From assembly GCA_946894095.1 (NCBI GenBank), contig OX335660.1:4903001-4967000 (forward strand): a DNA stretch of 64,000 nt, given 5' to 3'. Below, piece by piece: positions 10,001-19,364 of the stretch. The DNA comes from Incurvaria masculella (lineage: Eukaryota; Arthropoda; Insecta; Lepidoptera; Incurvariidae). Below the pieces are notes generated by a model. That model ran no database searches. It saw only the letters and a list, made by a program, of their open reading frames with translations, and had not been told where the DNA came from. The first letter of the stretch is position 1, and every line of letters begins with the position of its first letter. A program made the translations under genes and the position numbers.

Positions 10001-12220
10001 AGAATTTGGAAGGCCAATGTAGACTGGGACGATGTAGTGCCTAGTGACATATTTGACTCGTGGTCAGACTTTTGGAGCAATCTAGAAGCATTAAATACTA
10101 TTGTAGTGCCTCGTTTTGTTTGTCAGGTGTCCAATGTGTGTTACGAATTACATGGGTTTGCCGACAGCTCTACGAAAGCGTATGGGTGCGTCATTTATTT
10201 GAGATCCACTGACAACAATGGAAAACATATGGTAAGATTATTATGCTCTAAGTCTCGTGTGGCTCCTGTCCGGCCCGTTAGTCTTCCAAGACTTGAATTG
10301 TCTGCCGCAGTATTATTATCAAACTTAACAAAGAATGTCCTTGAAACATTAAATATGAACCATATCAAGGTTTCTTATTACACTGATAGCTCCATTACCT
10401 TGTGTTGGATAAAATCTGAGGCATCTCGCTGGAATGTCTTTGTTGCTAATCGCGTTTCGGAGATTCAGTCGTTGTCCGCCAAGGAGGACTGGCATCATGT
10501 GCGGTCGGCTGACAATCCTGCCGACTTAGTTTCACGTGGAGTTCGTCCCACTGAATTGAAAACATCTGACCTATGGTGGTCCGGTCCCCCTTGGCTGTCA
10601 CAAAATGTGGACAGTTGGCCCCCTGAGACTACTTTCTCAGGGACGCACAATCTGAATTTAGAAGCACGATCAAACAACGTTTCTTGCGCAGTTACAACCG
10701 TAGCTGCTCCCAGGAATACTGTTTTTTTAGACTTTTTCGAGCGATTCTCATCGCTGTCGAAACTCCAGCGCAGTATGGCGTTTGTCCTAAGGTTCATTCA
10801 TAATGTTAGAACTGACAAATCAAACAGAAATATTGAATTTGTGTCAAGCGAAGAATTGAACTATTCCTTGACCGTCATTGTGAAAATTATACAACGAGAA
10901 TGGTATGGCAAATTAATGGATTCTCTGTCTGATCCGAATAAATCAAACAGTGTTGATTTAAAACCCTACAAGTTACAATTCTTAAATCCTTTTATGGATG
11001 AAAGCGGACTATTACGTGTCGGAGGCCGACTAAAATATTCAGACCTTAATGATAAACAAAGGTTTCCTCTGATCTTGCCTCCGGAAAGTAATGTTACTAA
11101 TTTAATAGTAAGTTACGAACATGAGCGCTTATTGCATGCAGGCGCTCAATCAACTTTGGCTAGTTTACGCACTCGTTTTTGGTTCATAAATGGACGTAAT
11201 ATAGTACGCCAACTTATACATAAGTGTATTGCTTGGTTTAGGTTTAGAGCAGAAGGAATGAATCAGATTATGGCTGATTTACCGGCGGTGCGTATCACAC
11301 CTGCCAGACCGTTTCTTAATGTAGGCGTCGACTACGCTGGTCCTATCTCAGTGAAACAATCACGCATAAGAAGTGCTGTCATTACAAAGGGTTATATATG
11401 CTTGTTCATTTGCATGGTTACCAAGGCATTGCATTTAGAATTAGTTTCAGATTTATCATCCCGAGAATTTATTAATTCACTAAATCGTCTTTGGTATCGT
11501 AGGGGAAAACCTGAAAGGATATTTAGTGATAACGCAACCACATTTCGCGGAGCTCATAACGAACTCAATAAATTATATTTCTTGCTGAACAATTCTAATT
11601 CTGAAATTTTTGATTGTGTTTCAAAAGAAGGTATAAAATGGTGTTACATACCCACCTACTCCCCACATTGGGGTGGCCTGTGGGAAAGTGGTGTGAAAAT
11701 GGTTAAGCACCATTTAAAACGCATTTTAGGAAAAACAACATTGTCATATGAACATTTGAATACCGCTTTGATTCAAATTGAAGGTGTCATAAACTCTCGA
11801 CCAATTTGCTATTCCAGTAATGATCCTAATGATCTCAATTGCTTGACACCAGCTCATTTTTTGATCAATGACAGGTTAACGTCCTTTCCAGAGTCAAATG
11901 TTCTACAGGTGGATGTTAATCGATTATCATTATATGAACAAATAATAAGATGTAAACAGCAATTTTGGAAAAGATGGCACAAGGAGTATCTTACCTCCTT
12001 ACAAGCAAGGTATAAATGGAACAAAATTAAACCTAATTTGAAACAAAATGATATTGTGTTAATTAAGGATGATAATTTGCCGCCTCTTTCATGGTGTATT
12101 GGAAGAATTGTTGAATTGATAACCGGCCGTGATGGTCACATCAGAGCCGCCAATATAAAAACTATTAATGGCATTATTACGAGACCAATCACCAAAATAT
12201 GCATTCTACCTATTGAATAA
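7010..12220 (+). CDS. BEL/Pao gag-pol polyprotein
   Basis: A single 1736-aa frame from an ATG in 'aaaaatggctcc'. Order: gag with a DUF1759-like region (about 115-265, 'IPHFSGAFLEWQNFKDLF'), cysteine knuckles ('CWICFKANHSSSKC', 'CTKCSGRHC'), a BEL-type retropepsin with D457 in 'LLDNAS', reverse transcriptase with YVDD at 874-877, RNase H ('GFADSSTKAYG', 'YTDSSITLCW'), then integrase with D1441, D1507 and E1559, and a DUF5641-like C-terminal tail. There is no frameshift and no env gene. One oddity: the integrase zinc finger reads C1406-I-A-W1409 where the family normally has a second cysteine, which may disable integration. Otherwise the frame is fully open, consistent with a young copy. Confidence 0.94.
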   Translation: MAPSQEPASVQGLVNRRKYMKGRITSLEKSIGDIGLIDSVGLILSFISRLSDLFRKAEEIQLELEGSDTASTGIYSEEGAVIEDKYLSLDARLRGRLEELQTSQANTSACAPKKGECDVSLPKLVIPHFSGAFLEWQNFKDLFLNIIHRNDSLPPIKKFYYLKSALKGEASTLIENIDCSDANYMVAWNTILKRYDNKSVLLNHHINGIFEMPNVKKGEIRPLLNTFSQHFNSLTALKVPNLADTILIHILSKKLDHETLMDFELQRDNQTLPVLQEFTNYLEKRCQAGEALARDDCPSRSKPSLACVMSNKVSKVDIICKCCSKGPHALKKCYTFLKKTPQERRKFIETEKLCWICFKANHSSSKCHSQTMCTKCSGRHCNLLHIEYPRASGNVADAASPPNSSGSQSVNASPTTFSGNATSVSSDGTRGVKLLSTALVLVRGADGHEHTARALLDNASEHNFISSELASRLKLSKMPVRWTIGGVGGEVATLVSHTANINLKSRFGSHTYSLDCGILENITSDLPGSSFDKKCLKWPHYIQLADPTFNISGRIDLLLCSDFFYRVISKGKIDLGPKNPVLVNTRLGWIFGGTLASDLVSKSGTCHFVGSANPDTYELNKSITKFWEIEEVGRSSSILSQEENMCEALYKKTVTRDSSGRYQVELPIFPEKAGLLGNSYDLALNCFRSLERRFAKNPKFFTEYKSFIDEFIELGHAKEVKDFPYVSAEAGFEYYLPHHAVIKEHSTSTKLRCVFNASAPTSSGTSLNQILMVGPATQADLFTILMRFRMFVYVFITDITKMYRQIAVKEKHQALQRILWRDAPTEKIRCFQLTRVTYGTAPASFLATRCLKQLVEDEGKDYPLASKTLLNNCYVDDIISGANDFCTAAQLQRELIELLGKGQFQLHKWFSNNQKLLELIPKDHHEKCNFELSDGTPSLKTLGIVWCPTNDSFQIKVPATNVKNTTTKRQILAHIAKIFDPLGLVSPVCTCAKIIMQRIWKANVDWDDVVPSDIFDSWSDFWSNLEALNTIVVPRFVCQVSNVCYELHGFADSSTKAYGCVIYLRSTDNNGKHMVRLLCSKSRVAPVRPVSLPRLELSAAVLLSNLTKNVLETLNMNHIKVSYYTDSSITLCWIKSEASRWNVFVANRVSEIQSLSAKEDWHHVRSADNPADLVSRGVRPTELKTSDLWWSGPPWLSQNVDSWPPETTFSGTHNLNLEARSNNVSCAVTTVAAPRNTVFLDFFERFSSLSKLQRSMAFVLRFIHNVRTDKSNRNIEFVSSEELNYSLTVIVKIIQREWYGKLMDSLSDPNKSNSVDLKPYKLQFLNPFMDESGLLRVGGRLKYSDLNDKQRFPLILPPESNVTNLIVSYEHERLLHAGAQSTLASLRTRFWFINGRNIVRQLIHKCIAWFRFRAEGMNQIMADLPAVRITPARPFLNVGVDYAGPISVKQSRIRSAVITKGYICLFICMVTKALHLELVSDLSSREFINSLNRLWYRRGKPERIFSDNATTFRGAHNELNKLYFLLNNSNSEIFDCVSKEGIKWCYIPTYSPHWGGLWESGVKMVKHHLKRILGKTTLSYEHLNTALIQIEGVINSRPICYSSNDPNDLNCLTPAHFLINDRLTSFPESNVLQVDVNRLSLYEQIIRCKQQFWKRWHKEYLTSLQARYKWNKIKPNLKQNDIVLIKDDNLPPLSWCIGRIVELITGRDGHIRAANIKTINGIITRPITKICILPIE

Positions 12221-13122
12221 ATTGCATGATCTGTCTACAAATGTGTGCATGACCTTATTATTAACTGTATAAATAATCAAAGCTATTGTGTCATATTAAT
12301 GTTTGAGACAATTCGGTGTTAAAATCCTAAGGCCTCTTTTATTATGAAATGTTTTGGTTATATAGAATTTATACGCTTATGCTATATTACATTATAGCTT
12401 AGTATAGCCTTATGCGTTGCTTAACATCAACCGACATTCAGTATGAGACGATTATTTAAAATGTATGTCCTATAAAATTATTTTGTTCTCAAATTGCTGA
12501 ATCATATTATTGGAGTGCTTATATAATTTGTAATATTTTTGTCTTGATCAATTCATTCGAATTCTAAGTAAAAGTTTTACTATCCAAATTCATTTATTGT
12601 CATGATCACATTAATTTAATTGCAAGGTGCATTCTATATAAATTTCATAGACTGCATGATAATGTCAAGCCTAAGCTACTATTTTTTGTGCTTGACTGCA
12701 TTATTCCCACCAAAATTATTATGTCGTGTTTCTGTAAGTTGGTAAAGTGTCGAACCTATATGTTAAAAAATAGACCTCTTGCATTCTTTAGTAATTTGGT
12801 TGTATAATGTGTTCTCGCTATACTATGATATGTATAGCTTGTAGCTATCATGCATGTTTCCTTCTTCAAATTAACTTAATTTCAATGCCTAACTATTGTT
12901 TAAAAATCTATGTTATGTCTTACAAACTATTCTGCTCTTAATTCTGTGTAAGTAATTATTGGGTTATTTTGTGTAGATTGTGAGATAATATTTTTATAAA
13001 TATTTAAAGTCAAGGTCATTAAATTTCAGGATTTTGCCATTGTCAAAAATGTATGTCTACGATGTGTCGTTGATACTTTATTCAGATTTTAGAGTTTCTG
13101 AGATGTTGAAAGATGTCCTTTC
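12221..13122 (+). other. BEL 3' noncoding region
   Basis: About 900 AT-rich bases between the pol stop and the polypurine tract. I see no env gene or other conserved frame. Confidence 0.6.
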
Positions 13123-13132
13123 AAGGGGGGAG
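13123..13132 (+). promoter_or_regulatory. Polypurine tract of the BEL element
   Basis: The run aaggggggag sits four bases before the right LTR and is the expected primer for plus-strand DNA synthesis. Confidence 0.75.
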
Positions 13133-13135
13133 TTA

Positions 13136-13431
13136 TGGACAATTCATTGTTTTCGTACTGGCAACATTATAACTGGTAATACTGAAAATTTTATAATCTA
13201 TGCCTCTCTTCCGTTTCCGATGTTGGAGCGAATAAACGTATAATGTGAGCTCTCACAGTTTTATTTTCTCAAGTTTTTTATCCCTCGCTGAGGGCGTCCT
13301 GGTGGCTTGCCGCGACTTCGTGACGCCATAACCATGGCCGCGTGATCTTCCGAACTTCAGGAGGCGGCCCGCCGAGCGCAGTAAGGCACCGACATTTTCT
13401 TATAGCCTCGTGCGAGGCCGAAGACCCTCCA
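13136..13431 (+). repeat. BEL 3' LTR
   Basis: Direct repeat of 5797-6092, same length and apparently identical. It is followed at once by the target duplication actcc (13432-13436). Confidence 0.95.
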
Positions 13432-16336
13432 ACTCCATCCAGCACAAACGAATTTGAACCGATTGTCTGCGTATACTCAGTATGAAGATGAGCTCAATTT
13501 TGATAACGTCGAGTTTCCAGTGGCTGTAAAGGATATTCCCAGGTTCGAACGTCAGAATTATATCTCTGTAAATGTATAAATATTACAAAAACGAAAAAAA
13601 ATATTTTCAGTCGCTCCTATTCACTTAACAGGCTCAAAAAAAGATAAACATGTGAATCTACTTTTGGTGCAAGAGGATGCGGAGGCTGACTATGGTGATG
13701 AAAATGAGGAAAATGAATGGGATCAGGCTCAAAACAGTCATTATGTGTGGATCCGAAATCTTGCACGACTTGTTGGAACTCAACTTTCTAAGCATAAAGG
13801 TAAAAAACACATTTGCGATAGATGTCTTCACTACTTCTACAGTGAGGATAAACTGTTTGCTCACGAGCGTGACTGTGCGCAGCTTAATAAATACCGCATT
13901 GAGTTGCCTGAAGCGCCAAATAATAAAGTTGAGTTCCAAAACTTTATGCATAAAGAGAAGGTACCCTTCATGATCTACGCTGACTTCGAGTGTTTGCTGA
14001 AAAACATAGAACCGCCTCAGCAGTCCACTGCAACGACCGAGCCATACCATAACCACGAAGCGTTCAGTGTCGGCTATCACCTACAGTGCAGCTATGAAGA
14101 TAATTTATCGCACTACGACAGCTACCGCGGTCCAAAACCCGCAGAATGGCTCTCGATGAAGCTGCTAGAAGTCGCCAATAAGCTGGAAGATCTGTATAAA
14201 AACCCTAAGCCGATGCAGGCGTTAACAGATGAGGAGGCGAGAGTGTTCTACACACATTCGACGTGTCATATCTGTGAAAAACCTCTTTCTACATCCGATG
14301 TACGAGTTCGCGACCATTGTCATCTAACTGGTCGATATCGTGGTGTGGCTCACCACTCATGTAATATCAATTACAAAGATTCACGCGCCATCCCAATAAT
14401 GTTTCACAACTTCTCGGGGTATGACAGCCATCTAATTATTAAAGATATTTCGACACACTTCGAAGGCTGCGTCAATGTGATTCCGGTTAATATGGAAAAA
14501 TATATATCAGTGACGAAAAGTGTGCAAGGCAGTGACGTAAAATTCAGATTTGTTGACTCATTTCGCTTCATGGCGTCGTCTCTTGAAAAACTTGCCTCCT
14601 ACCTCCCAGAGCTACCTATAATCCGCCGACAGTTCAAGGATCTAGACGATGCACACTTCAAGCTGCTAACACGTAAAGGTGTCTTCCCATACGAGTACCT
14701 GACCACATGGAGTCGACTGGATGACACCGCATTACCACCAAAGGACAGTTTTCGGAGCTCGTTGAATGGTGGTAGTGATATATCAGAGATGGACTATAAT
14801 CACGCAAAGCAAGTATGGTCAGATTTTAATATCACCACTATAGCGAGTACTCTGATTTATACTTGAAAACTGATGTGCTCCTGCTAGCCGATGTCTTTGA
14901 AAATTTTCGCGACCAGTGTCTCAAAGCATACGGACTTGATCCGGCTCATTATTATACTGGACGCAATGCTGAAGCATACGAAAATTCAACTCGAACTGCT
15001 TACCGATATTGATATGGTGTTATTCATTGAGCGTGGTATCAGAGGTGGTCTTAGCCAGTGCTGCAATAGATACGCTCGCGCCAACAACAAGTACCTGTCG
15101 GACTATAACCCTGAAGAACCGTCGACTTACCTTATGTATTACGACGTAAGCAATTTATATGGATGGGCCATGATGCAGTACCTACCCTACGGAGGCTTCG
15201 AATGGGTTGAGGTTGACAAGAACCTGAACTGGGACGTCGCAAATGACTCCACCACGGGGTACATCCTCGAAGTGGATTTGGAGTATCCACAATCACTTCA
15301 CGACCTTCACAAGGACTTGCCATTATGTCCAGAAAGTGCCACTCCTCCAGGTTCAAAAGAAAAAAAGCTGCTGACGACATTAGAACCGAAGACACGTTAC
15401 GTCATTCACTATCGAAATCTGCGACAGGCGTTGAAACATGGTCTAATTCTTAAAAAAATTCACAGAGTTCTTCGGTTTCAGCAGTCCGATTGGTTAAAGA
15501 CATATATTGACCTTAATAGTGCCAAGAGGCGGGAGGCAAAGAATGAGTTTGAAAAAAACCTTTTCAAGCTCATGAATAATGCGGTTTACGGAAAAACTAT
15601 GGAGAATGTGCGAAAAAGAGTTGATGTAAAACTTGTTACGAAATGGGGCGGTAGATATGGGGCTGAGGCTCTAATAGCACGCCCCGAATTTCATAGTCGA
15701 CACATTTTCGGTGAAAACCTCATCGCAGTTCAGTTAAAAAAATTGAACGTCCTTCTCAACAAACCCATTTATGTTGGGTTTTGCGTCCTTGACCTGTCTA
15801 AGACAGTGATTTACGAGTTTCATCTGGATTATATGATGCCTCAGTTTAAAAGATTAAAACTTCTTTACACTGACACGGACAGCCTCATATATGAAGTGGG
15901 GTGTGAAGATATTTATGCAATTATGAAACGTGATGTGGATCGTTTTGACACATCTGACTACCCACAACCTAATCGCTTTGATATACCAAACAAAAATAAA
16001 AAAAATGTTGGAAAAATGAAAGATGAATGTGGGGGACAAGTAATGTCTGAATTTGTGGGTCTACGATCAAAGATGTACAGTGTGCGTGTGGAGGGTGTGG
16101 ATACAATAAAAAAGGTGAAGGGGATCGCAGCAGGAGTCGTGAAAAAGTCAATTACCTTTGAAGACTACGTAGAATGTCTTCGGAATGATAGTGTGCAGAC
16201 TCGTGAGCAGTTTATCTTTCGAACACGACTGCACAATATTCAAACTGTTCGCCAGGTATAGATCGCTCTTAGTCCATTTGATAATAAGAGGTATCGTCTG
16301 CTAAACTCAACAGACACACTTCCTTGGGGTCACTAA
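13432..16336 (+). pseudogene. Protein-primed DNA polymerase B, C-terminal part (broken)
   Basis: Continuation of the Maverick-type polymerase after the BEL insertion. Visible are a zinc-binding segment ('CDRCLHYFYSEDKLFAHERDC'), the exonuclease motif region 'MIYADFECL', 'HNFSGYDSHL', a Cys/His insert 'CHICEKPL...DHCHLTG', and polymerase motifs 'YYDVSNLYGWAM', 'LMNNAVYGKTMEN' and the catalytic 'YTDTDSL'. Breaks: a frame change near 13577, another near 14850, a small deletion with frame change near 14955, and an in-frame TAG at 16259-16261, after which the frame stays open to TAA 16334-16336 and ends in a typical 'PWGH'. Four lesions besides the BEL insertion make it a clear pseudogene. Confidence 0.88.
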
Positions 16337-16382
16337 AAAATTAATCAAAATGATGATGTTGACATGGAGGGGTGAAAGAGGG

Positions 16383-16420
16383 TATAAATAAAGATATAAA
16401 TGTAACCCCCCATCAGTATG
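16383..16420 (+). promoter_or_regulatory. TATA-initiator promoter of the packaging ATPase gene
   Basis: A TATA box 'tataaata' at 16383-16390 is followed 30 bases later by 'atcagta', the arthropod TCAGT initiator. A short upstream ATG at 16418 is out of frame with the ATPase ATG at 16428. Confidence 0.65.
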
Positions 16421-16427
16421 AGTCGAG

Positions 16428-17052
16428 ATGAAGTTTGAAAAACAAGCCACTGCGCTGCCGGTGATCAACCTGGATGAAATAGTGCAACAGGATAAACATC
16501 ACGGAAATTACCATCGTCACGGAAGCCTTCTGCCGCAAAGTGTGAGAGCAATCATTTGCGGTCCTTCCAACTGCGGAAAGACTAACGCACTGCTCACTCT
16601 ATTAATCCATCCGAATGGCTTGAGATTTGAAAATCTCTATATTTACTCCAAGTCACTCAACCAACCAAAATATCAGTTGAAGAAGCAAAACCAAACTCAA
16701 TTATGATTTTTGATGATGTAGCGTGTGAGAATCAAGACAACATGAGAAATTTCTTCTGCATGGGACGTCATAGAAACGTGGACTGTTTTTACTTATGTCA
16801 GACATACACTCGCATTCCCAAGCATTTGGTGCGAGACAACACCAACTTATTAGTGCTTTTTCGACAAGATGAGCTAAATCTAAAGCATATCTATGAAGAT
16901 CATGTGAACACCGACATGACCTTTGGTCAGTTCAAGGAATTGTGTTCGGAATGTTGGAATGATAATAACACACGTTTGTTGTAATCGACAAAGACAGCCC
17001 CCTAGGTTCGGGTCGCTACAGAAAAGGATACGACTGCTTTGTGAGCGTATAA
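16428..17052 (+). pseudogene. A32/FtsK-like genome packaging ATPase (broken)
   Basis: Walker A 'GPSNCGKT' is at 16560-16583 and Walker B-like 'MIFDDV' at 16703-16720, followed by 'MGRHRNVDCFYLCQTYTRIP', the signature of Maverick/adintovirus packaging ATPases. The segment between Walker A and B is shorter than expected, with a frame change near 16675 (internal deletion). A second frame change near 16975 moves the C-terminus ('IDKDSP...GRYRKGYD') to another frame, ending at TAA 17050-17052. The gene would pump DNA into virions; this copy is inactive. Confidence 0.82.
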
Positions 17053-17053
17053 A
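17048..17053 (+). promoter_or_regulatory. TATA box of the 17113 gene
   Basis: TATAAA overlaps the stop region of the ATPase frame and lies 65 bases before the ATG at 17113; 'ctctagttac' about 28 bases downstream could be the start site. Confidence 0.45.
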
Positions 17054-17112
17054 TTGCACGCATGATCGATATTATGCTCTAGTTACATATCAATCATCAG
17101 AGTGACAACATC

Positions 17113-17439
17113 ATGGCGGCGGAGGAGAAACAGGAATTGCTACAACAAATAGTAAAAGCCAGCGAAGCTATTCGTCGAAAGTATCAGTTCATAAAAGCGA
17201 ATCGAGATGACAACGAAAGAGCTATAAATGAAGTGTTCAAACCAATCGTGACTCCGCTAGAGAAGCTGGCGTCTGAGGCACGACTCGGGAAGCATGAATC
17301 AGACATCAAAAGTGAACCTAAAGAGGAGGTAGAGAAGGATGAATTTGAAAACTCACTTAGATATGATACTCCATCACCCTCATCCTACAACGCGGAGTAT
17401 GATGATGTTGATGAAGTGGGAGATTTTCGAACAGGATAG
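17113..17439 (+). pseudogene. Maverick-associated coiled-coil protein, C-terminally truncated
   Basis: A 108-residue frame from ATG in 'catcatggcgg'. The N-terminal half is helical and charged ('QIVKASEAIRRKYQFIKANR', then 'FKPIVTPLEKL'), a pattern I associate with a conserved protein encoded next to the ATPase in insect Mavericks, where it is usually much longer. The tail is acidic. The frame ends where it overlaps the antisense gene 17357-17722, suggesting a deletion fused two truncated genes tail to tail. Function is unknown, possibly structural. Confidence 0.5.
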
Positions 17440-17722
17440 CGTTGTGGTCCCCGCCGAGGTAGCGCATCGCAAGTTGATGCACACTACTCGCTTCCACCAT
17501 CTTGTTGAAAATATCTTCATCTTTGGTGAAAGCGTTGGTCATCTTCTTGGGTAGGAAAACACAGAAGTCGTCATTTATGTCCGCAACGACGCGAACCCCG
17601 TACTTTGTAGAAATTTTTCGCATGTCAGTCACTCGATACAGCTGTCCGACTTCCAAACTGGCGAGTTTTCGCGTCTCTAGGAACGCCCGTTTTGCTGCTT
17701 CGTTAATGTTTTTGAGGTCCAT
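17357..17722 (-). CDS. Hypothetical Maverick-associated protein, minus strand
   Basis: Starts 'MDLKNINEAAKRAFLETRKL' at 17722 and reads leftward. About the first 98 residues ('YRVTDMRKISTKYGVRVVAD', 'FCVFLPKKM') look like a genuine compact beta-rich fold, and the spacing resembles single-stranded-DNA-binding OB folds. That is inference, not a match. The last 20 or so residues, rich in His and Arg, lie antisense to the 17113 gene and are probably junction read-through. A minus-strand TATA box at about 17808-17815 supports independent expression. Confidence 0.5.
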   Translation of the reverse strand: MDLKNINEAAKRAFLETRKLASLEVGQLYRVTDMRKISTKYGVRVVADINDDFCVFLPKKMTNAFTKDEDIFNKMVEASSVHQLAMRYLGGDHNAILFENLPLHQHHHTPRCRMRVMEYHI

Positions 17723-17807
17723 AATGACGCTGGTGATGGTGGTGCTAATAGGTGAGAGTCAGCACACTACTGTGATCGAACTGCGATGTACTTAACTTGT
17801 GCTCCGT

Positions 17808-17815
17808 TTTTATAC
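17808..17815 (-). promoter_or_regulatory. TATA box of the minus-strand gene at 17722
   Basis: On the minus strand the sequence reads gggtataaaaacgg, with 'tcacagt' about 30 bases downstream, before the ATG at 17722. Confidence 0.5.
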
Positions 17816-18287
17816 CCAGCATATGAATAGAGATAAAGACTTTTCATGTTTTGACAAGTTTTAAGCGTTTAATTTCCTATGGGCTCAAATAATTTTACGT
17901 GTATAAGCATGTATTAACCTCCGGCGTCATCATTGTTTCACAAAAAATGTTCGTAGAAAGTCCGCCTGCATTCCAAAGGCATTACCCGTCCGACGCTATT
18001 TTAACAGGTAGTATGAATTCCTGAGTGCGATAATAGAGTCGACTCAGCATTCCTGTTTTGGAAGATAAGGCTTTCAAAAATATCCTTTAGAAACTTATAT
18101 TTCTTATCAAGCCATTACTGTGACTAATACAACCTTCCACGCCAAATGAACTCGGATATTTACTTACCTATTTAATTTGATACAGAGAGTGAATAAGAGG
18201 AAAGGTATTCACAAATTGACTCCAGGCTTTTTTTTTTTATTTTTATTTACGTTCTCATCTTGTAGCGACAAGTAGAAACATTATCGG
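17816..18287. other. Intergenic spacer
   Basis: AT-rich, with a T-run near 18230. I see no conserved frame, RNA gene or repeat match. Confidence 0.5.
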
Positions 18288-18325
18288 TATAAAAACTGAC
18301 ACAACATACGTTTTCTCTTAGTCGC
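18288..18325 (+). promoter_or_regulatory. TATA promoter of the BIR gene
   Basis: TATAAAA at 18288-18294, with 'ctcttagtcgc' about 30 bases downstream as a likely start. The first in-frame ATG is at 18346. Confidence 0.5.
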
Positions 18326-18345
18326 AATTTGTAATTTACTTGAAA

Positions 18346-18882
18346 ATGTCAGTGAACGTAAACAGTTAGCAGTCGGGGCCTGCCCACCCTAATTATTCTT
18401 CAGAGCTCACACGTTTGAACTCCTTCGAACATTGCTCGCAGCCGCTCCGCAAAAAATCTAAGCAGCTAGCTGAGGCTGGGTTTTTTTACACCGGACAAAG
18501 TGATAAAACTAAGTGTTTTTATTGTGATGGTGGTTTGATGGAGTGGAAAGATGAAGATAATCCGTGGAAGGAACACGCTCGCTGGTTCAGTCGCTGCTTA
18601 TTCGTTCAACTTATAAAGGGACCTGACTACGCTGAAAGTGCTCTAGACATGTGTGATGAGTCATCAACATCGAGACTACGATACTCGCCACCGCTAAGCT
18701 TTTCACCCACACCACCACCACCAGCGCTTACTCCACCCCAATACTCGCCGTTTTTCTTCACGCCTACACCACCACCACCAGCGGTTACACCACCACGATA
18801 TACACCACTTTTCTACACTTCTACAACACCACCAACAGATCAACATTGTCGCTACTGCGACATTCACCGACCGTGGGAATAA
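18346..18882 (+). CDS. BIR-domain inhibitor-of-apoptosis-like protein, no RING
   Basis: A viral-type IAP relative. From about 18412 the frame holds one baculoviral IAP repeat with a complete zinc set, C-x2-C ('CFYCDGG'), x16, then H-x6-C ('HARWFSRC'), and 'AGFFYTG', closest by eye to the second BIR of insect-virus and lepidopteran IAPs. Such domains bind caspases or IAP antagonists and block cell death. Instead of a RING there is a tail of repeated Pro/Ser blocks ('TPPPPALTPP', 'TPPPPAVTPP') ending in a small 'CRYC' motif. The ATG at 18346 is in frame, but codon 8 is TAG (18367-18369), so either translation starts later at a non-AUG codon, the stop is read through, or the gene is dead. The rest is undamaged. 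Confidence 0.8.
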
Positions 18883-19280
18883 TAGAACTATCAGATAACC
18901 TTGCAGACTTTTCTTATATTTGTATTGAAATAAAATAAATGTAATTTTATAATGTATACTTGTTTTTTTATTTAAATAGGACCTATTTTGCAAACACCAT
19001 TGCATTCATAAACATCTCCATCTCATTGATTTTTTAAGCTAGCATAACTTATTATGGATTTACTAAACATTATGACGATATATGCTATCAAATGAAACAT
19101 AATACGGTAGGAACATACTATATTAAAATGGTAAAATGGATTTTATCGTTAACCAAGCCTACCCCAGGTGCTTTAGTCATTCGTAGATAGTAAGGGTCCT
19201 TTCTTTCGTGAGAACTAATGAGATAAATGTTTTGTTTGCAAGTTTCTGCAGGTAAATACGCAGGTAGAATCTTTCATCGC

Positions 19281-19306
19281 TATATAAGGGTTACTCTTAT
19301 AAAAAT
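19281..19306 (+). promoter_or_regulatory. TATA boxes upstream of the 19365 gene
   Basis: Two candidates, 'tatataag' at 19281 and 'tataaaaa' at about 19299, lie 60-85 bases before the ATG at 19365. Confidence 0.45.
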
Positions 19307-19364
19307 CAGCTCACTTGTAACTCATAATTCTTCACGGTCGTTTTATCATTCAGAAACTTTCAGT

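Larger units (their letters stand above)
5797..13431 (+). mobile_element. Complete BEL/Pao LTR retrotransposon
   Basis: A 7635-bp element bounded by 296-bp direct LTRs (5797-6092 and 13136-13431) that I read as identical, each starting TG and ending CA. The 5-bp duplication actcc flanks it (5792-5796 and 13432-13436). It has one long gag-pol frame (7010-12220), a primer-binding-like site after the left LTR and a polypurine run before the right LTR. The insertion lies inside the Maverick polymerase frame. Identical LTRs imply very recent insertion. Confidence 0.95.

Noticed and set aside
18703..19005. Minus-strand Trp/Cys-rich frame
   Set aside because: Antisense of the proline-rich tail of the BIR gene.
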